Source: Roseiarcus sp963749715 (lineage in GTDB: Bacteria > Pseudomonadota > Alphaproteobacteria > Rhizobiales > Beijerinckiaceae). From it: a stretch of DNA of 64,000 bases. The notes below the pieces were generated by a model. That model did not search any database. It was not told the origin of the DNA and saw nothing but the letters and a program-made list of their open reading frames with translations. Positions 26,664 to 35,177 of this stretch are shown piece after piece. Both the position numbers and the translations under genes were made by a program. Every line of letters starts with the position of its first letter. Within the stretch, counting starts at the first letter, position 1. The stretch lies in contig CAVVNR010000006.1 in the NCBI GenBank assembly GCA_963749715.1, positions 566,773 to 630,772 on the forward strand. The letters are read 5' to 3'.

Positions 26664-27296
26664 TCATATGCCGATCAGCGGCTGAATCAGGCGGCCGATC
26701 CAGCCGCTGAGCCTGAGCCTCCCCTCGAGAGCGGCCACGCAAACGCATTCGCCGTCCCGATCGACGACAGGCTGGTGGCTGACCTCCTCGTCCAATTCGA
26801 TGCAATCGCCGGCGCGATAATGGCCGAGCGAGTCGGTGAACGAACCCGTCAGCACCTGGGTGTATTCCAAGCCGGAATGGCCGTGGTGCGGAACGGGCTG
26901 TCCCGCCGCGACCTTGAGCATGACGACGTTGGCGTCGGGCAATTCCGGCAGCGTCAATCGTCGCCATCGGAACCCCGGACCAACTGAGCGCCACGGGCCG
27001 ATCTCATAGGCGTTGAGGGGAGGCGGCAGGTCCGGGTGAAGCGCTCTGGGCGGGGGCTCGGCGGGCGGATCCGCCGCATGGACGCGCGACAGCGCTTGGG
27101 CAAAAGCCTCCGGGCTCAGGCGGGCGGGCGGCGCGCCGTCGAGCATCGCCCCGCCGACCGCCTCGAACGACCGCAGGCGCCCGCGGCACTGCCGGCATCC
27201 GGAAAGATGGGTGGCGACGACAAGCCGCGGCCCAGCGCCGAGCGTCCCGGCGGCCAGAAGCGCCAAAGTCAAGTCGGAGGGATGGTGGGCGATCAC
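26664..27296 (-). CDS. chrR: ChrR-family zinc anti-sigma factor (ZAS + cupin)
   Basis: A 210-residue protein with an N-terminal zinc-binding anti-sigma domain (THLSGCRQC gives the HxxxCxxC pattern, about residues 29-36) and a C-terminal cupin domain (QPVPHHGHSGLEYTQVLTGSFTDSLGHYRAGDCIELDEEVSHQP). In Rhodobacter sphaeroides ChrR holds RpoE inactive until singlet oxygen or related stress releases it. The GTG start at 27296 overlaps the sigma factor stop (GTGA), as expected for a coupled sigma/anti-sigma pair; the open frame extends further upstream without homology. Confidence 0.93.
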   Translation of the reverse strand: MIAHHPSDLTLALLAAGTLGAGPRLVVATHLSGCRQCRGRLRSFEAVGGAMLDGAPPARLSPEAFAQALSRVHAADPPAEPPPRALHPDLPPPLNAYEIGPWRSVGPGFRWRRLTLPELPDANVVMLKVAAGQPVPHHGHSGLEYTQVLTGSFTDSLGHYRAGDCIELDEEVSHQPVVDRDGECVCVAALEGRLRLSGWIGRLIQPLIGI

Positions 27297-27859
27297 AGCT
27301 CCCGCTCCAGGATGGCGCGGATCTTCGCCATGGCGAGGCGGGTGCGCGACTTGACCGTCCCGAGCGGCAGGGAGAGCTCCCTGGCGATTTCGGCATGCGG
27401 CTTCTCGGCGAAGAACGACAGCCTCAGCACCGTCGCCTGCTCCGGCGAAAGCGTCGCCATTGCGCTGCGCACGCGCGCGTCCCGCTCGCTGGCGAGCGCC
27501 ATGTCCTCGACGGAGGCCTCCAGGCGCACCGGCAAGTCCGCCAGCGCGGCGACGCCGGCGCTCGCCCGCGACGCCTTTCGCGCGAGATCGACCCGCAGGT
27601 TGCGGGCAATGGTGAACACCCACGTGCTCACTCCTGCCTGGGCGGGATCGTAGAGGGCGGCCTTTCTCCAAACGGTAACCATGGTTTCCTGCGAGATCTC
27701 CTCAGCTTCCGCGCCGCTCAGGCCGCTCCGCTCCATGAAGGAAGCGATCCGGGGGGCGAAATATTGGAAAAGACGGCCAAACGCCCCGCGGTCCTGCTGC
27801 TCGGCGATGGCCTTCAGCCATTGTTTCATGTCGTCGGCGGACGGCGCGGGCGCGGACAT
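27293..27859 (-). CDS. rpoE: ECF sigma factor of the RpoE/ChrR (ECF11) type
   Basis: A 188-residue ECF sigma factor. Region 2 spans roughly residues 20-90 (FGRLFQYFAPRIASFMERSGLSGAEAEEISQETMVTVWRKAALYDP then VSTWVFTIARNLRVDLAR). Region 4 is LSPEQATVLRLSFFAEKPHAEIARELSLPLGTVKSRTRLAMAKI. The ATG at 27859 gives the usual family length. The divergent neighbours (FAD oxidoreductase, DUF1365, CFA-type methylase) match the known RpoE regulon of Rhodobacter. A TGATCC-N18-TA promoter upstream suggests autoregulation. Confidence 0.93.
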   Translation of the reverse strand: MSAPAPSADDMKQWLKAIAEQQDRGAFGRLFQYFAPRIASFMERSGLSGAEAEEISQETMVTVWRKAALYDPAQAGVSTWVFTIARNLRVDLARKASRASAGVAALADLPVRLEASVEDMALASERDARVRSAMATLSPEQATVLRLSFFAEKPHAEIARELSLPLGTVKSRTRLAMAKIRAILEREL

Positions 27860-27934
27860 AGCGTCCGACCTATTCCGCAAAGGTCGAGGGCGCGCAAGGG
27901 CGCAAGTCACGCACGCATCCTTCAGTTGACCCGC

Positions 27935-27964
27935 ATCCTACGCGCGACCGCCGGCGATGGATCA
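27935..27964 (-). promoter_or_regulatory. Predicted autoregulated rpoE promoter (minus strand)
   Basis: Read on the minus strand: TGATCC (27964-27959), 18 nt, TAGGAT (27940-27935), about 75 nt before the rpoE ATG. The -35 hexamer forms a perfect inverted repeat with the -35 of the divergent promoter (GGATCACCGCTGATCC, 27959-27974). Confidence 0.68.
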
Positions 27965-27968
27965 CCGC

Positions 27969-27998
27969 TGATCCAAGCCGCGCAGCCCGACGTATCGC
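27969..27998 (+). promoter_or_regulatory. Predicted RpoE-dependent promoter of the FAD oxidoreductase operon
   Basis: TGATCC at 27969-27974, 18 nt, TATCGC at 27993-27998, 22 nt before the TTG start at 28020. It mirrors the rpoE promoter on the other strand, with only four bases between the two -35 hexamers. Confidence 0.68.
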
Positions 27999-28019
27999 CC
28001 CAGGACTGGAGGGGTAACT

Positions 28020-29357
28020 TTGAGCTCCCATCGATCGGGCCCGCTCAGGGTCGCCGTCATTGGCGGCGGCGTTTCGGGGCTCGGCGCCGCGTGGCTTCTC
28101 GCCAAGACCTGCGACGTGACCCTTTACGAGGCAGAGTCGCGCCTCGGCGGCCATTCCGATACGTTCGACTGGGACGGCGCGCCGGTCGATTGCGGCTTCA
28201 TCGTCTATAACGAGCGCACCTATCCGAATCTTGCCGCCCTTTTCGCCTCCCTTGGCGTGAGGACGCGGGAAAGCGACATGTCGTTCGGCGTCTCGATCGA
28301 CGACGGCAGAATCGAATATTCCGGCGCCGGCTGGCGCGGCCTCGTCGCCCAGCGCGCCAACCTGCTGCGGCCGCGCTATTGGTCGATGTTGCGCGATATC
28401 GTGCGATTTTTCCGCGAGGCGCGCGAAGACGTCGGGCGCGAGGATCTCGGTTCCCTCGGCGCCTATCTCGACCGGCGCGGCTATGGCGCGGCCTTTCGCG
28501 ATCACTATCTTTATCCGATGGCGGCGGCGGTCTGGTCCACTCCGGCGATGCGGGTCGGCGAATATCCGGCCGAGGCGTTCATCCGCTTCAACCTCAATCA
28601 TGGCCTGCTCGATCTGATCGATCGTCCGACCTGGCGAACCGTGATCGGCGGCAGCCGCGTTTACGTCTCCGCGCTTGCGGGGCGGCTGGGACGCGCGCTC
28701 ATCGGGCGCGCCGCCGTCCGGGTGAAGCGGACCGAGGACGGGGTCGAAGTCGTCGACGCCGCCGGCGAGACGCAGCGCTACGATCGGCTGGTCCTGGCCA
28801 CCCACGCCGACGAGGCATTGCGCCTGATCGACAATCCGACCGGGCTCGAACGCGACCTTTTGGGCGCGTTCCGGTATATCCGCAACGACGCCGCGCTTCA
28901 CACCGATTGGCGCGCGATGCCGCGCCGGCGCGCGGCTTGGGCAAGCTGGAACTACATGGCCCGCGGGCAGGCGAATGGACGGTCGTTGTCGGTCACCTAC
29001 TGGATGAACAGCCTGCAAAGCCTGCCGGGGCGGCCGCCCGTGTTTCTTTCGCTCAATCCGCTGTTCGAGGTTCCTGAATCGCGAGTCCTTCGCCGGATGC
29101 GCTTCGAGCATCCGATGTTCAGCGACGCGACGCTCGCGGCGCAGAAGCGCCTGTGGTCGCTTCAAGGCGTCGGCGACATCTGGTTTTGCGGCGCCTATTT
29201 CGGCTCCGGTTTCCATGAGGACGGGCTGCAGGCCGGCCTGGCGGTCGCCGAGGAGATCGGCGGCTTGCGCCGGCCGTGGTCGGTCGATGGCGAGAACGAT
29301 CGTCTGCATTTCGGCGACACGAGGCGGGCCGCCGCGCGCCTCGCGACCGCGCCATGA
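28020..29357 (+). CDS. FAD-dependent oxidoreductase (amine-oxidase/desaturase fold) of the RpoE regulon
   Basis: A 445-residue flavoprotein. The N-terminal dinucleotide-binding fold is RVAVIGGGVSGLGAAWLLAKT, followed by YEAESRLGGHSDTF; the C-terminal FAD motif includes GDIWFCGAYFGSGFHEDGLQAG. The start is TTG 28020 with a strong GGAGGGG upstream. In Rhodobacter the corresponding RpoE-controlled gene sits beside DUF1365 and a CFA-like methylase. From memory, that set includes enzymes (UfaD/UfaM) that make methylated furan fatty acids, so a fatty-acyl desaturase role is plausible. The stop overlaps the next ATG (ATGA). Confidence 0.87.
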   Translation: MSSHRSGPLRVAVIGGGVSGLGAAWLLAKTCDVTLYEAESRLGGHSDTFDWDGAPVDCGFIVYNERTYPNLAALFASLGVRTRESDMSFGVSIDDGRIEYSGAGWRGLVAQRANLLRPRYWSMLRDIVRFFREAREDVGREDLGSLGAYLDRRGYGAAFRDHYLYPMAAAVWSTPAMRVGEYPAEAFIRFNLNHGLLDLIDRPTWRTVIGGSRVYVSALAGRLGRALIGRAAVRVKRTEDGVEVVDAAGETQRYDRLVLATHADEALRLIDNPTGLERDLLGAFRYIRNDAALHTDWRAMPRRRAAWASWNYMARGQANGRSLSVTYWMNSLQSLPGRPPVFLSLNPLFEVPESRVLRRMRFEHPMFSDATLAAQKRLWSLQGVGDIWFCGAYFGSGFHEDGLQAGLAVAEEIGGLRRPWSVDGENDRLHFGDTRRAAARLATAP

Positions 29358-30214
29358 TCGAGCCCGGACTCTACGTCGGCTCGGTGATGCACCGTCGCTC
29401 CCGGCCGGTGCGGCGCCGGTTCGAGTATCGCGTCTTCTGGCTCATCCTCGACCTCGATCGGCTGCCCGAGACCGCGAGTGCTCTCAGGCTCTTTTCGATC
29501 GAGCGCTTCAACCTCCTGAGCTTCTATGCCCGTGACCACGCGGACGGTCGCGTCGGACCGTTGCGCGACAAGATCGCATCGCTCGCGACAGGCGCCGGCT
29601 TCGCCGCCGACGGGCCGATGCTGCTCATGACGATGCCGCGGGTGTTGGGCTATGTGTTCAACCCCATCAGCGTCTATTTCTGTCACGACGCGCGCGAGCG
29701 GCTGACGGGGATCGTGTGGGAAGTGTCGAACACTTTCGGCGGGCGCCATTCGTATGTGATCGGGGTCGATGACCCTGACGCAACGGTGCAGCGGCAGCGC
29801 TGCCGGAAGGAGCTTCATGTCTCGCCATTCATCGGCATGGAGATCGAATATCGATTTCGCCTGGTCCAACGCGGCGAGAGGCTGACAATCGGCATCGCCG
29901 ATCACGACCGCGACGGACTCCTGATGTCGGCGGCGATGACCGGGGAGCGCCGTCCGCTGACCGATCGGGCGCTGCTCGCAGCCTTCGCCCGCGCGCCGTT
30001 CGAAACGGTGAAAGTGACGGCGGCGATCCACTGGCAAGCGCTGCGGCTGTGGCTCAAAGGCGCGCCCTTCCTCGGGGGACCAGGGGGCGATGAGAAGTCC
30101 ATCGGCCGTCATTCGGCGAGCGGCCAGCCGACGCGTTTTCAAGTTCCCGCCGGACCGGACGCGGACGCCGCTTCCGTCAGCCTCGATCCGCGCCCGCGAA
30201 ACGCAGGCCGATGA
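29354..30214 (+). CDS. DUF1365 family protein
   Basis: A 286-residue DUF1365 protein, with the typical start MIEPGLYVGSVMHRRSRPVRRRFEYRVFWLILDLD and the conserved MTMPRVLGYVFNPISVYFCHD and ELHVSPFIGMEIEYRF. The biochemical role is not established, but the family is almost always coupled to a FAD oxidoreductase and a CFA-type methylase. The ATG at 29354 overlaps the previous stop. The last 38 bases overlap a convergent membrane-protein gene that separates this pair from the methylase, a departure from the usual contiguous arrangement. Confidence 0.88.
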   Translation: MIEPGLYVGSVMHRRSRPVRRRFEYRVFWLILDLDRLPETASALRLFSIERFNLLSFYARDHADGRVGPLRDKIASLATGAGFAADGPMLLMTMPRVLGYVFNPISVYFCHDARERLTGIVWEVSNTFGGRHSYVIGVDDPDATVQRQRCRKELHVSPFIGMEIEYRFRLVQRGERLTIGIADHDRDGLLMSAAMTGERRPLTDRALLAAFARAPFETVKVTAAIHWQALRLWLKGAPFLGGPGGDEKSIGRHSASGQPTRFQVPAGPDADAASVSLDPRPRNAGR

Positions 30215-30719
30215 AGGCGAAGAGCGAAGCGGCGGAAAAGATGTTGAGTTCAAGCAGCCGTTCGAGCTCGTCGGCAGGCAGCGGATAGAGAGCCGCGCCG
30301 CCGCCGACGCGCATGGCGACAAAGGCCGCGAAGATCAGCCCGATCAGGGCCCGGCTCCACCAAACCTCGCGCGCAAGGAACGAAAGAGCGGCGAGCAGGC
30401 CGCAGGCGAACAGGAAAAGCTCGGTTCCCGAACCGGGTCCGAACACTTTGGTCGCGAGCAGGGTGTCGGCCATTCCAATCGTCGGCGTCGCCACTCGCGC
30501 CGCAAGCGGCGCGCGCGCGCGAAGGAAGGGCACGGCGGCGTAAAGCGGGGCAGCGATCAGCGTCGCCAGCGCAGCCTCGAAACCGCCGCCGACAAACCAC
30601 CAGATTGCGATGGGGTAGAAGGGCTTGTTGGCGACGATCACCCAGGCCACGGCGGCGTTGGCGGAACCGAGCGGGTCTGCGGGCCGCGGCGCTGCCGGCG
30701 GGCCGAGTTCTTTCGTCAC
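30177..30719 (-). CDS. Hypothetical membrane protein between DUF1365 and CFA-type methylase
   Basis: A protein of about 180 residues with at least four hydrophobic segments (NAAVAWVIVANKPFYPIAIWWFVGGGF, LATLIAAPLYAAVPF, ELFLFACGLLAALSFLA, ALIGLIFAAFVAMRVG), ending FSAASLFAFIGLRFAGADRG. I do not recognise the family. The GTG at 30719 is chosen because upstream sequence is arginine-rich and non-homologous; no clear ribosome-binding site is seen. It lies on the opposite strand inside the lipid-modification gene set, so membrane function under the same stress is possible but not shown. Confidence 0.6.
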   Translation of the reverse strand: MTKELGPPAAPRPADPLGSANAAVAWVIVANKPFYPIAIWWFVGGGFEAALATLIAAPLYAAVPFLRARAPLAARVATPTIGMADTLLATKVFGPGSGTELFLFACGLLAALSFLAREVWWSRALIGLIFAAFVAMRVGGGAALYPLPADELERLLELNIFSAASLFAFIGLRFAGADRG

Positions 30720-30990
30720 CGCGGCGCCGGTCGGCGAGCGTCGTGGACCTGGGCTCGCGGCCCCATGCGGCGTTCTCCTTCGGCGCTGGAAAGCACAGTC
30801 TCCGGCCAAACATACGACCGCCCCTCGCTCGCGGATCGCCGCGGGCCAGATTGTCCGGCCGGGCGGCAAAGGTGGGCGAGGGCGCCCGTCGGTTTTCGCA
30901 GAACCAAAACGGCCGCGGCGGCGTATAGGCCAGGCGAGATCGACGCTGATCCTTTCTTGGCGGGCGATGAATCACTAAGGGCTGGCGGTC

Positions 30991-32276
30991 ATGACTCAGG
31001 TCGGGAATTCGCGTTTGGCTGATGCGAGCGAAAGGCCGCCCGTATTCGGCCAGGGCTGGGACCCGCGGTTGCGGATCTTGGCGCGCCTCCTCGAGGGCGT
31101 GCGTTACGGCTCCTTGAGAGTGACCTTGCCGTCCGGGCGAGAATTCGTGCGCTTCGGCAGCGAACCGGGCCCCGAAGCGAGCGTGGTCCTGCACCGCTGG
31201 CGGGCGCTTCGACGCCTTTTCATTGGCGGCGACCTGGGCTTTGCGCAGGCGTGGATCGACGGCGATTGCTCGAGCCTGGACTTGACCTCGCTCATCCGGC
31301 TTGCGGCACGCAACCTCCATGCTCTGGGGGCGCCGCCAAAGGATCGCTATTCTCCCGGCTGGCGGCTCGTCTCCAGCATCTCGCCAACGCCAACACCAGG
31401 CGCGGAAGCTCGCGCAACATCATCGCCCACTACGATCTCGGCAACGACTTTTTCCGGGTCTGGCTCGATCAGGCGATGCTCTACTCGTCCGGCCTCTGGG
31501 ACGCCTCGACGCCGACGCTCGAAGCCGCCCAATCGCGGAAGATCGAGCGCGTTCGCGAACTGCTCGAAATCCGCGGCGGCGAGCGGATTCTGGAGATCGG
31601 TTGCGGCTGGGGAGCGCTGGCCGCCCGGCTCGTCGAGGCCGGCGCCGCCCACGTCACCGGATTGACCCTCTCGCCGGCCCAGCTCGATTTCGCCGCCGCT
31701 CGCGGCTCGGCCCCGCGCGTCGATATTCGGCTGCAGGACTACCGGGACGTCGACGGCGGTTTCGATCGCATTGTGTCGATCGAAATGGCGGAGGCGGTCG
31801 GGGAAGCCTGGTGGCCGACCTACTTCGGCAAGATCGCAAGCTGCCTTGAGCCGGGCGGCCGGGCGGTCCTTCAGGTGATCACCATCGCCGAAGAGCATTT
31901 CGACGATTATCGCCGGACTGTCGACTTCATTCAGCGCCATGTATTTCCGGGCGGTTGCCTGCCCTCAAAGACCGTGCTCAATCAACAATTCGATCGGGCC
32001 GGCCTTAGGCTCGTGAGCAACGAGGCGTTCGGTCTTTCCTACGCGCGCACGCTCGGGGAATGGCGGCGGCGATTCCACGCCGGCTGGCCCGAGATCGCCG
32101 CGCGCGGATTTGACGATCGATTTCGCCGCCTGTGGGACTACTATCTGAGCTATTGCGCCGCGGGCTTTCTGGAGGGGGTGACGGATGTCGGTCTTTATTG
32201 CGTCGAGCACGCCAACGCGCCCCGCGGCGCGAGTTCCGCGATGCTCGATCCGGCAGGCGGCGCGCACAATCGTTAA
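30991..32276 (+). pseudogene. Cyclopropane-fatty-acid-synthase-type SAM methylase, one frameshift
   Basis: The N-terminal domain runs in frame from ATG 30991 (SLRVTLPSGREFVRFG, LFIGGDLGFAQAWIDGD, LIRLAARNLHALG). One missing base near 31338-31342 shifts the frame. The second frame continues GSLFSRLAARLQHLANANT, then IAHYDLGNDFF, MLYSSGLWD, the SAM motif EIGCGWGALAARL, SIEMAEAVGEAWW and FIQRHVFPGG, ending at 32276. The family transfers methyl groups from SAM to unsaturated acyl chains of phospholipids. The usual YSC(A/G) active-site Cys of CFA synthase reads YSSG, so a methylase of the furan-fatty-acid (UfaM) kind is an alternative. A TGATCC lies 39 nt upstream but without a matching -10. Confidence 0.85.
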
Positions 32277-32658
32277 TGCCGCGATTCTGGCGGGGATGCT
32301 GGCGGCGGCCGGAGCGCCAAGCGCGGCGCTGGCCGGCGGTCAGGCGTTTCTAGGCAATTGGGCGCGCAGCGACGGCAAGACCCGTATCCGGGTCGAACCC
32401 TGCGGCGCGGCCTTTTGCGGGGTCAACACTTGGGTCCGGCATGGGGACTCCGGCGAAAAGGTTGGCGACACCCTGGTCGCCAACCTGAAGGAGGCCGGGG
32501 CTGATCGTTGGTCAGGCGCCGCTTTCGACCGAAGGCGCAATCGACATTACACAATGCGAGTCCATGTCGTCGGCAGGCGCATGACCACCGAAGGATGCAT
32601 ATTGGGCGGCATGATGTGTCAGAGCATGGGGTGGTCGCGCCTCGGCCAGGCGATCTGA
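32185..32658 (+). CDS. DUF2147-like secreted protein
   Basis: A 157-residue protein. A signal-peptide-like stretch (TIVNAAILAGMLAAAGAPSAALA) precedes a DUF2147-type domain: FLGNWARSDGKTRIRVEPCGAAFCGVNTWVR, then LKEAGADRWSGAAFDRRRNRHYTMRVHVVGRRMTTEGCILGGMMCQSMGW. DUF2147 proteins are small periplasmic proteins of unclear role. The ATG at 32185 has GGAGGGGG seven bases upstream but overlaps the methylase by 92 nt; an internal ATG at 32296 would cut the signal peptide. The overlap suggests coupling to the methylase. Confidence 0.8.
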   Translation: MSVFIASSTPTRPAARVPRCSIRQAARTIVNAAILAGMLAAAGAPSAALAGGQAFLGNWARSDGKTRIRVEPCGAAFCGVNTWVRHGDSGEKVGDTLVANLKEAGADRWSGAAFDRRRNRHYTMRVHVVGRRMTTEGCILGGMMCQSMGWSRLGQAI

Positions 32659-32698
32659 ATGTGCGCCCATCAAGGGCGCCAAGTCGATCCGGGCACGG

Positions 32699-33148
32699 TC
32701 ATTGCCAGGTCACGAACATCAGCACCGCCGCGACCACGATCGTCGCCATCGAAAGGAGGTAGGCGGCCTGGAGCGTCACGGTCTTCCAGTAGAGCAGCCT
32801 GGACAGGAGCGCGCAGCGATAGGGCAGGTCCTCAACCTCGAGCGCCGGATCGGTGATGAACTCAAAATCCTCGGGGGACGATTTGCGCCAAAGCGGGAAG
32901 CGCCTGCGCCCCTCGCGGGGAAAGCGCGGATAGACGGACGCGAGCAGGCAGAAAAAAATGACGATGAACGGCGCCAGCAACACCGGCACGTTGAGGTATT
33001 GGGGATAGTTGGCGCGAAACCCCAAGACCGTGCCCATCATGATCGCGACGAAGAGGACCGCAATGTTCGCCTTGATGTCGCTGAGGCGAATGGAATCGCC
33101 GTAGCCGGCAATCAGATTGCGCAGCTGGGCGTCGCGGTCCTTGGCCAT
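32699..33148 (-). CDS. Small membrane protein, paralogue of the upstream gene (PycTM/DUF5706-like layout)
   Basis: A 149-residue protein. It has the short motif LIAGYGDSIRLSDIKANIAVLFVAIMMG leading into the first membrane segment, a second (APFIVIFFCLLASVYPRFP), a soluble loop of about 45 residues ending LLSRLLYWKTVTLQ, and a last membrane segment (SMATIVVAAVLMFVT). The layout, with an (x)SDxKANI helix before the first segment, resembles the transmembrane effector proteins of Pycsar defence, but no cyclase gene is adjacent. Function unknown. Confidence 0.72.
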   Translation of the reverse strand: MAKDRDAQLRNLIAGYGDSIRLSDIKANIAVLFVAIMMGTVLGFRANYPQYLNVPVLLAPFIVIFFCLLASVYPRFPREGRRRFPLWRKSSPEDFEFITDPALEVEDLPYRCALLSRLLYWKTVTLQAAYLLSMATIVVAAVLMFVTWQ

Positions 33149-33241
33149 CAGCGACCCCGCCGCTGCGGCCGCCGCGCGCCCACTGGCGACGACGACCGGG
33201 CGCGCCGAGGAAGTGAATGGACCACAGCCTGGCGCCTCTGC

Positions 33242-33703
33242 TCAAGCATACCAAACGTAGATGAGCAAGAATATGGTGAAAACAATACTCACCATCGACA
33301 CAATGAAGCTGATTCTGATGTATAGGGTCTTCCACCAAAGCAGTTCCGACAGAACCGAGCAGCGCAGCTTCAACTGCTCGAGTTCGTCCTCCGCCTCGAC
33401 GACGTTGGCGAAATCGCTGAGTGTGGCGTTGCGCGAGACAATAAAATGCCTGGCGCCGCGCTTCGGATAGCGCGGGATGAGCACCGCGAACAGGCAAAGG
33501 TATACGATCAGGAACGGCAACATGACGAAAGGAATGGGCAGATATTTGGGAAAGTGGGTGTAATTGCCCAGCACCGGGCCCATCATGAACGCGACGAACA
33601 GGATCGCGATGTTGGCCTTGAAATCGCTGGCCCGAATCGCATCGGTGTATCCGGCGATCAGGCCGCGATAGGATTGAGCGGGATCGGCGATGTTCTTGTT
33701 CAT
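33242..33703 (-). CDS. Small membrane protein, paralogue of the downstream gene (PycTM/DUF5706-like layout)
   Basis: A 153-residue protein sharing the same order of parts as its neighbour: LIAGYTDAIRASDFKANIAILFVAFMMGPVLG, a second membrane segment (VMLPFLIVYLCLFAVLIPRYP), a loop with EDELEQLKLRCSVLSELLWWKTLY, and a final segment (FIVSMVSIVFTIFLLIYVW). The two genes are 93 nt apart, same strand, and clearly a tandem duplication. Membrane-anchored; role unknown. A hetero-oligomer of the two would be a natural guess. Confidence 0.72.
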   Translation of the reverse strand: MNKNIADPAQSYRGLIAGYTDAIRASDFKANIAILFVAFMMGPVLGNYTHFPKYLPIPFVMLPFLIVYLCLFAVLIPRYPKRGARHFIVSRNATLSDFANVVEAEDELEQLKLRCSVLSELLWWKTLYIRISFIVSMVSIVFTIFLLIYVWYA

Positions 33704-33851
33704 CCGACAGTCGGACGCTCCAGATGACTATCGGGGAGGGGCCTGCCCGCGCCGGCGCCGGGCCTCGGCCCCCGAGTTCTGTCGCCGCGAATTGGCGTCA
33801 ACTCCGACGCCCTGTCAAGATCGGTTGAATTTCCGCTCGCGGCGGCGCCTT

Positions 33852-35177
33852 TCAGACTTCGCTTTCCACCGGTGGCGGCCAGCCCCTCGTTTCATACTCG
33901 GTATTGCGGATCGCCAGGATTGCGAACACCAAGACGACGTTGGCCGCCATCACGTAATAGGTCGAAGCCAATGGATCGCCGGTTACCCCGACCAGCCAGG
34001 TGACGACGTAGGTCGCAGTCCCGCCGAAGATCGCGACCCCGAGCGAGTAGGTGATGGCGAGCCCGGTCGAGCGGACGGCGGGCGGAAAGACCAGGGGGAT
34101 CAGCATCACCCCGACCGCGGTGCTGGCGGCTTGCAACGAGCCGAGGATCGCGATCGCCAGCACCAGCGTCGCCGCGCTCGGGTTGGCGATGAGAAACTTC
34201 ATCACCGGAAACAGAACGATCATCAGCACGATGCGCGGCGCGATCGCAACCGCCCGGATGCCCCAGCGATCGGCCAGAGTTCCCCCGGCGAGCGCCCCGA
34301 GCCCGCCGGTGATCCCGAGCGCGACCGCGCCGAGCATGGCCGATGAGTTGGGCAGATGAAGGGTCCTGATCGCGAAGGGCGTCATGGCGATAAGGAAATA
34401 TTGCGTGATCGTCCCGCCGCTGATGAAAGCGAGGCCGAGCAGGAGACCGGGCCAATTGGACCAGATAACCGTCGAGATGATGGCGCCGGTGTTGTGCGGG
34501 ACCTCGTGGGGCGAGCGCTCGAGGGTCTCGACCAGCTGGCTGCGGATATACATTCCGACCGGCGCGATGAGAATCCCGAGCGCGAACGGAACGCGCCACC
34601 CCCAATCGTTCAGGCTCGATTTGGACAGCGAAAGCGCCAAGAGGAAGCCGATCAGTCCGCTGACCAGGCTGCCGAGGTTCTGGCTTGCGAGCTGCCAGCT
34701 CGCAAAGAACATGCGCCGAGCGGGCGGGGCGGCTTCGAGCATGAACATGGTCGACGGCCCGACCTCGCCGCCGACCGCGAAGCCTTGGCAGAGGCGGGCG
34801 ACGACGAGCAGGACCGGCGCCCAGACGCCGACCGTCGCGTAGCCGGGGGTGACTGCGATCAGCGCGCTGCCGATCGCCATCAGCCCGATCGAGAGCGTCA
34901 TTGCCGGCTTCCGTCCGGCCCGGTCGCCATAGGCCCCGATCAGCGCGCCGCCGAGCGGCCGGGCGATGAACCCGACGCCGAAGGTGGCGGCGGAAGCCAG
35001 ATCGCTGATGAGCGCGTTGTCCGACGGAAAGAACGCCTGGCCGATCATCCCCAGGAAGGTTGCGTAGACCGTGAAGTCGAAGAACTCGAACCCGTTGCCG
35101 AGCACCGCCGCGAAAACGCCTCTGGCCCCGAGCGCCGGGCGCGCGGCCCTTGGCGCCGCTTGCGCGCTGGCGGTCAA
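33852..35177 (-). CDS. MFS transporter, metabolite:H+ symporter (MHS) type
   Basis: An MFS permease of about 441 residues with 12 hydrophobic segments. MHS features: NGFEFFDFTVYATFLGMIGQAFFP at the first segment, the loop GAYGDRAGRKPAM (GxxxDRxGRK), RLCQGFAVGGEVGPSTMFMLEAAP, and the second-half loop GGTLADRWG. Such carriers import organic acids such as citrate, ketoglutarate or shikimate-like compounds with protons. TTG 35177 is preferred because GAGGAGAG lies five bases upstream; an ATG at 35207 is also possible. Confidence 0.86.
   Translation of the reverse strand: MTASAQAAPRAARPALGARGVFAAVLGNGFEFFDFTVYATFLGMIGQAFFPSDNALISDLASAATFGVGFIARPLGGALIGAYGDRAGRKPAMTLSIGLMAIGSALIAVTPGYATVGVWAPVLLVVARLCQGFAVGGEVGPSTMFMLEAAPPARRMFFASWQLASQNLGSLVSGLIGFLLALSLSKSSLNDWGWRVPFALGILIAPVGMYIRSQLVETLERSPHEVPHNTGAIISTVIWSNWPGLLLGLAFISGGTITQYFLIAMTPFAIRTLHLPNSSAMLGAVALGITGGLGALAGGTLADRWGIRAVAIAPRIVLMIVLFPVMKFLIANPSAATLVLAIAILGSLQAASTAVGVMLIPLVFPPAVRSTGLAITYSLGVAIFGGTATYVVTWLVGVTGDPLASTYYVMAANVVLVFAILAIRNTEYETRGWPPPVESEV

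Noticed and set aside
30947..30952. TGATCC upstream of the CFA-type methylase as a fourth RpoE promoter
   Set aside because: No TA at the 18-nt distance (the sequence there is ATCACT). Only the -35 matches, so I did not list it as a promoter.
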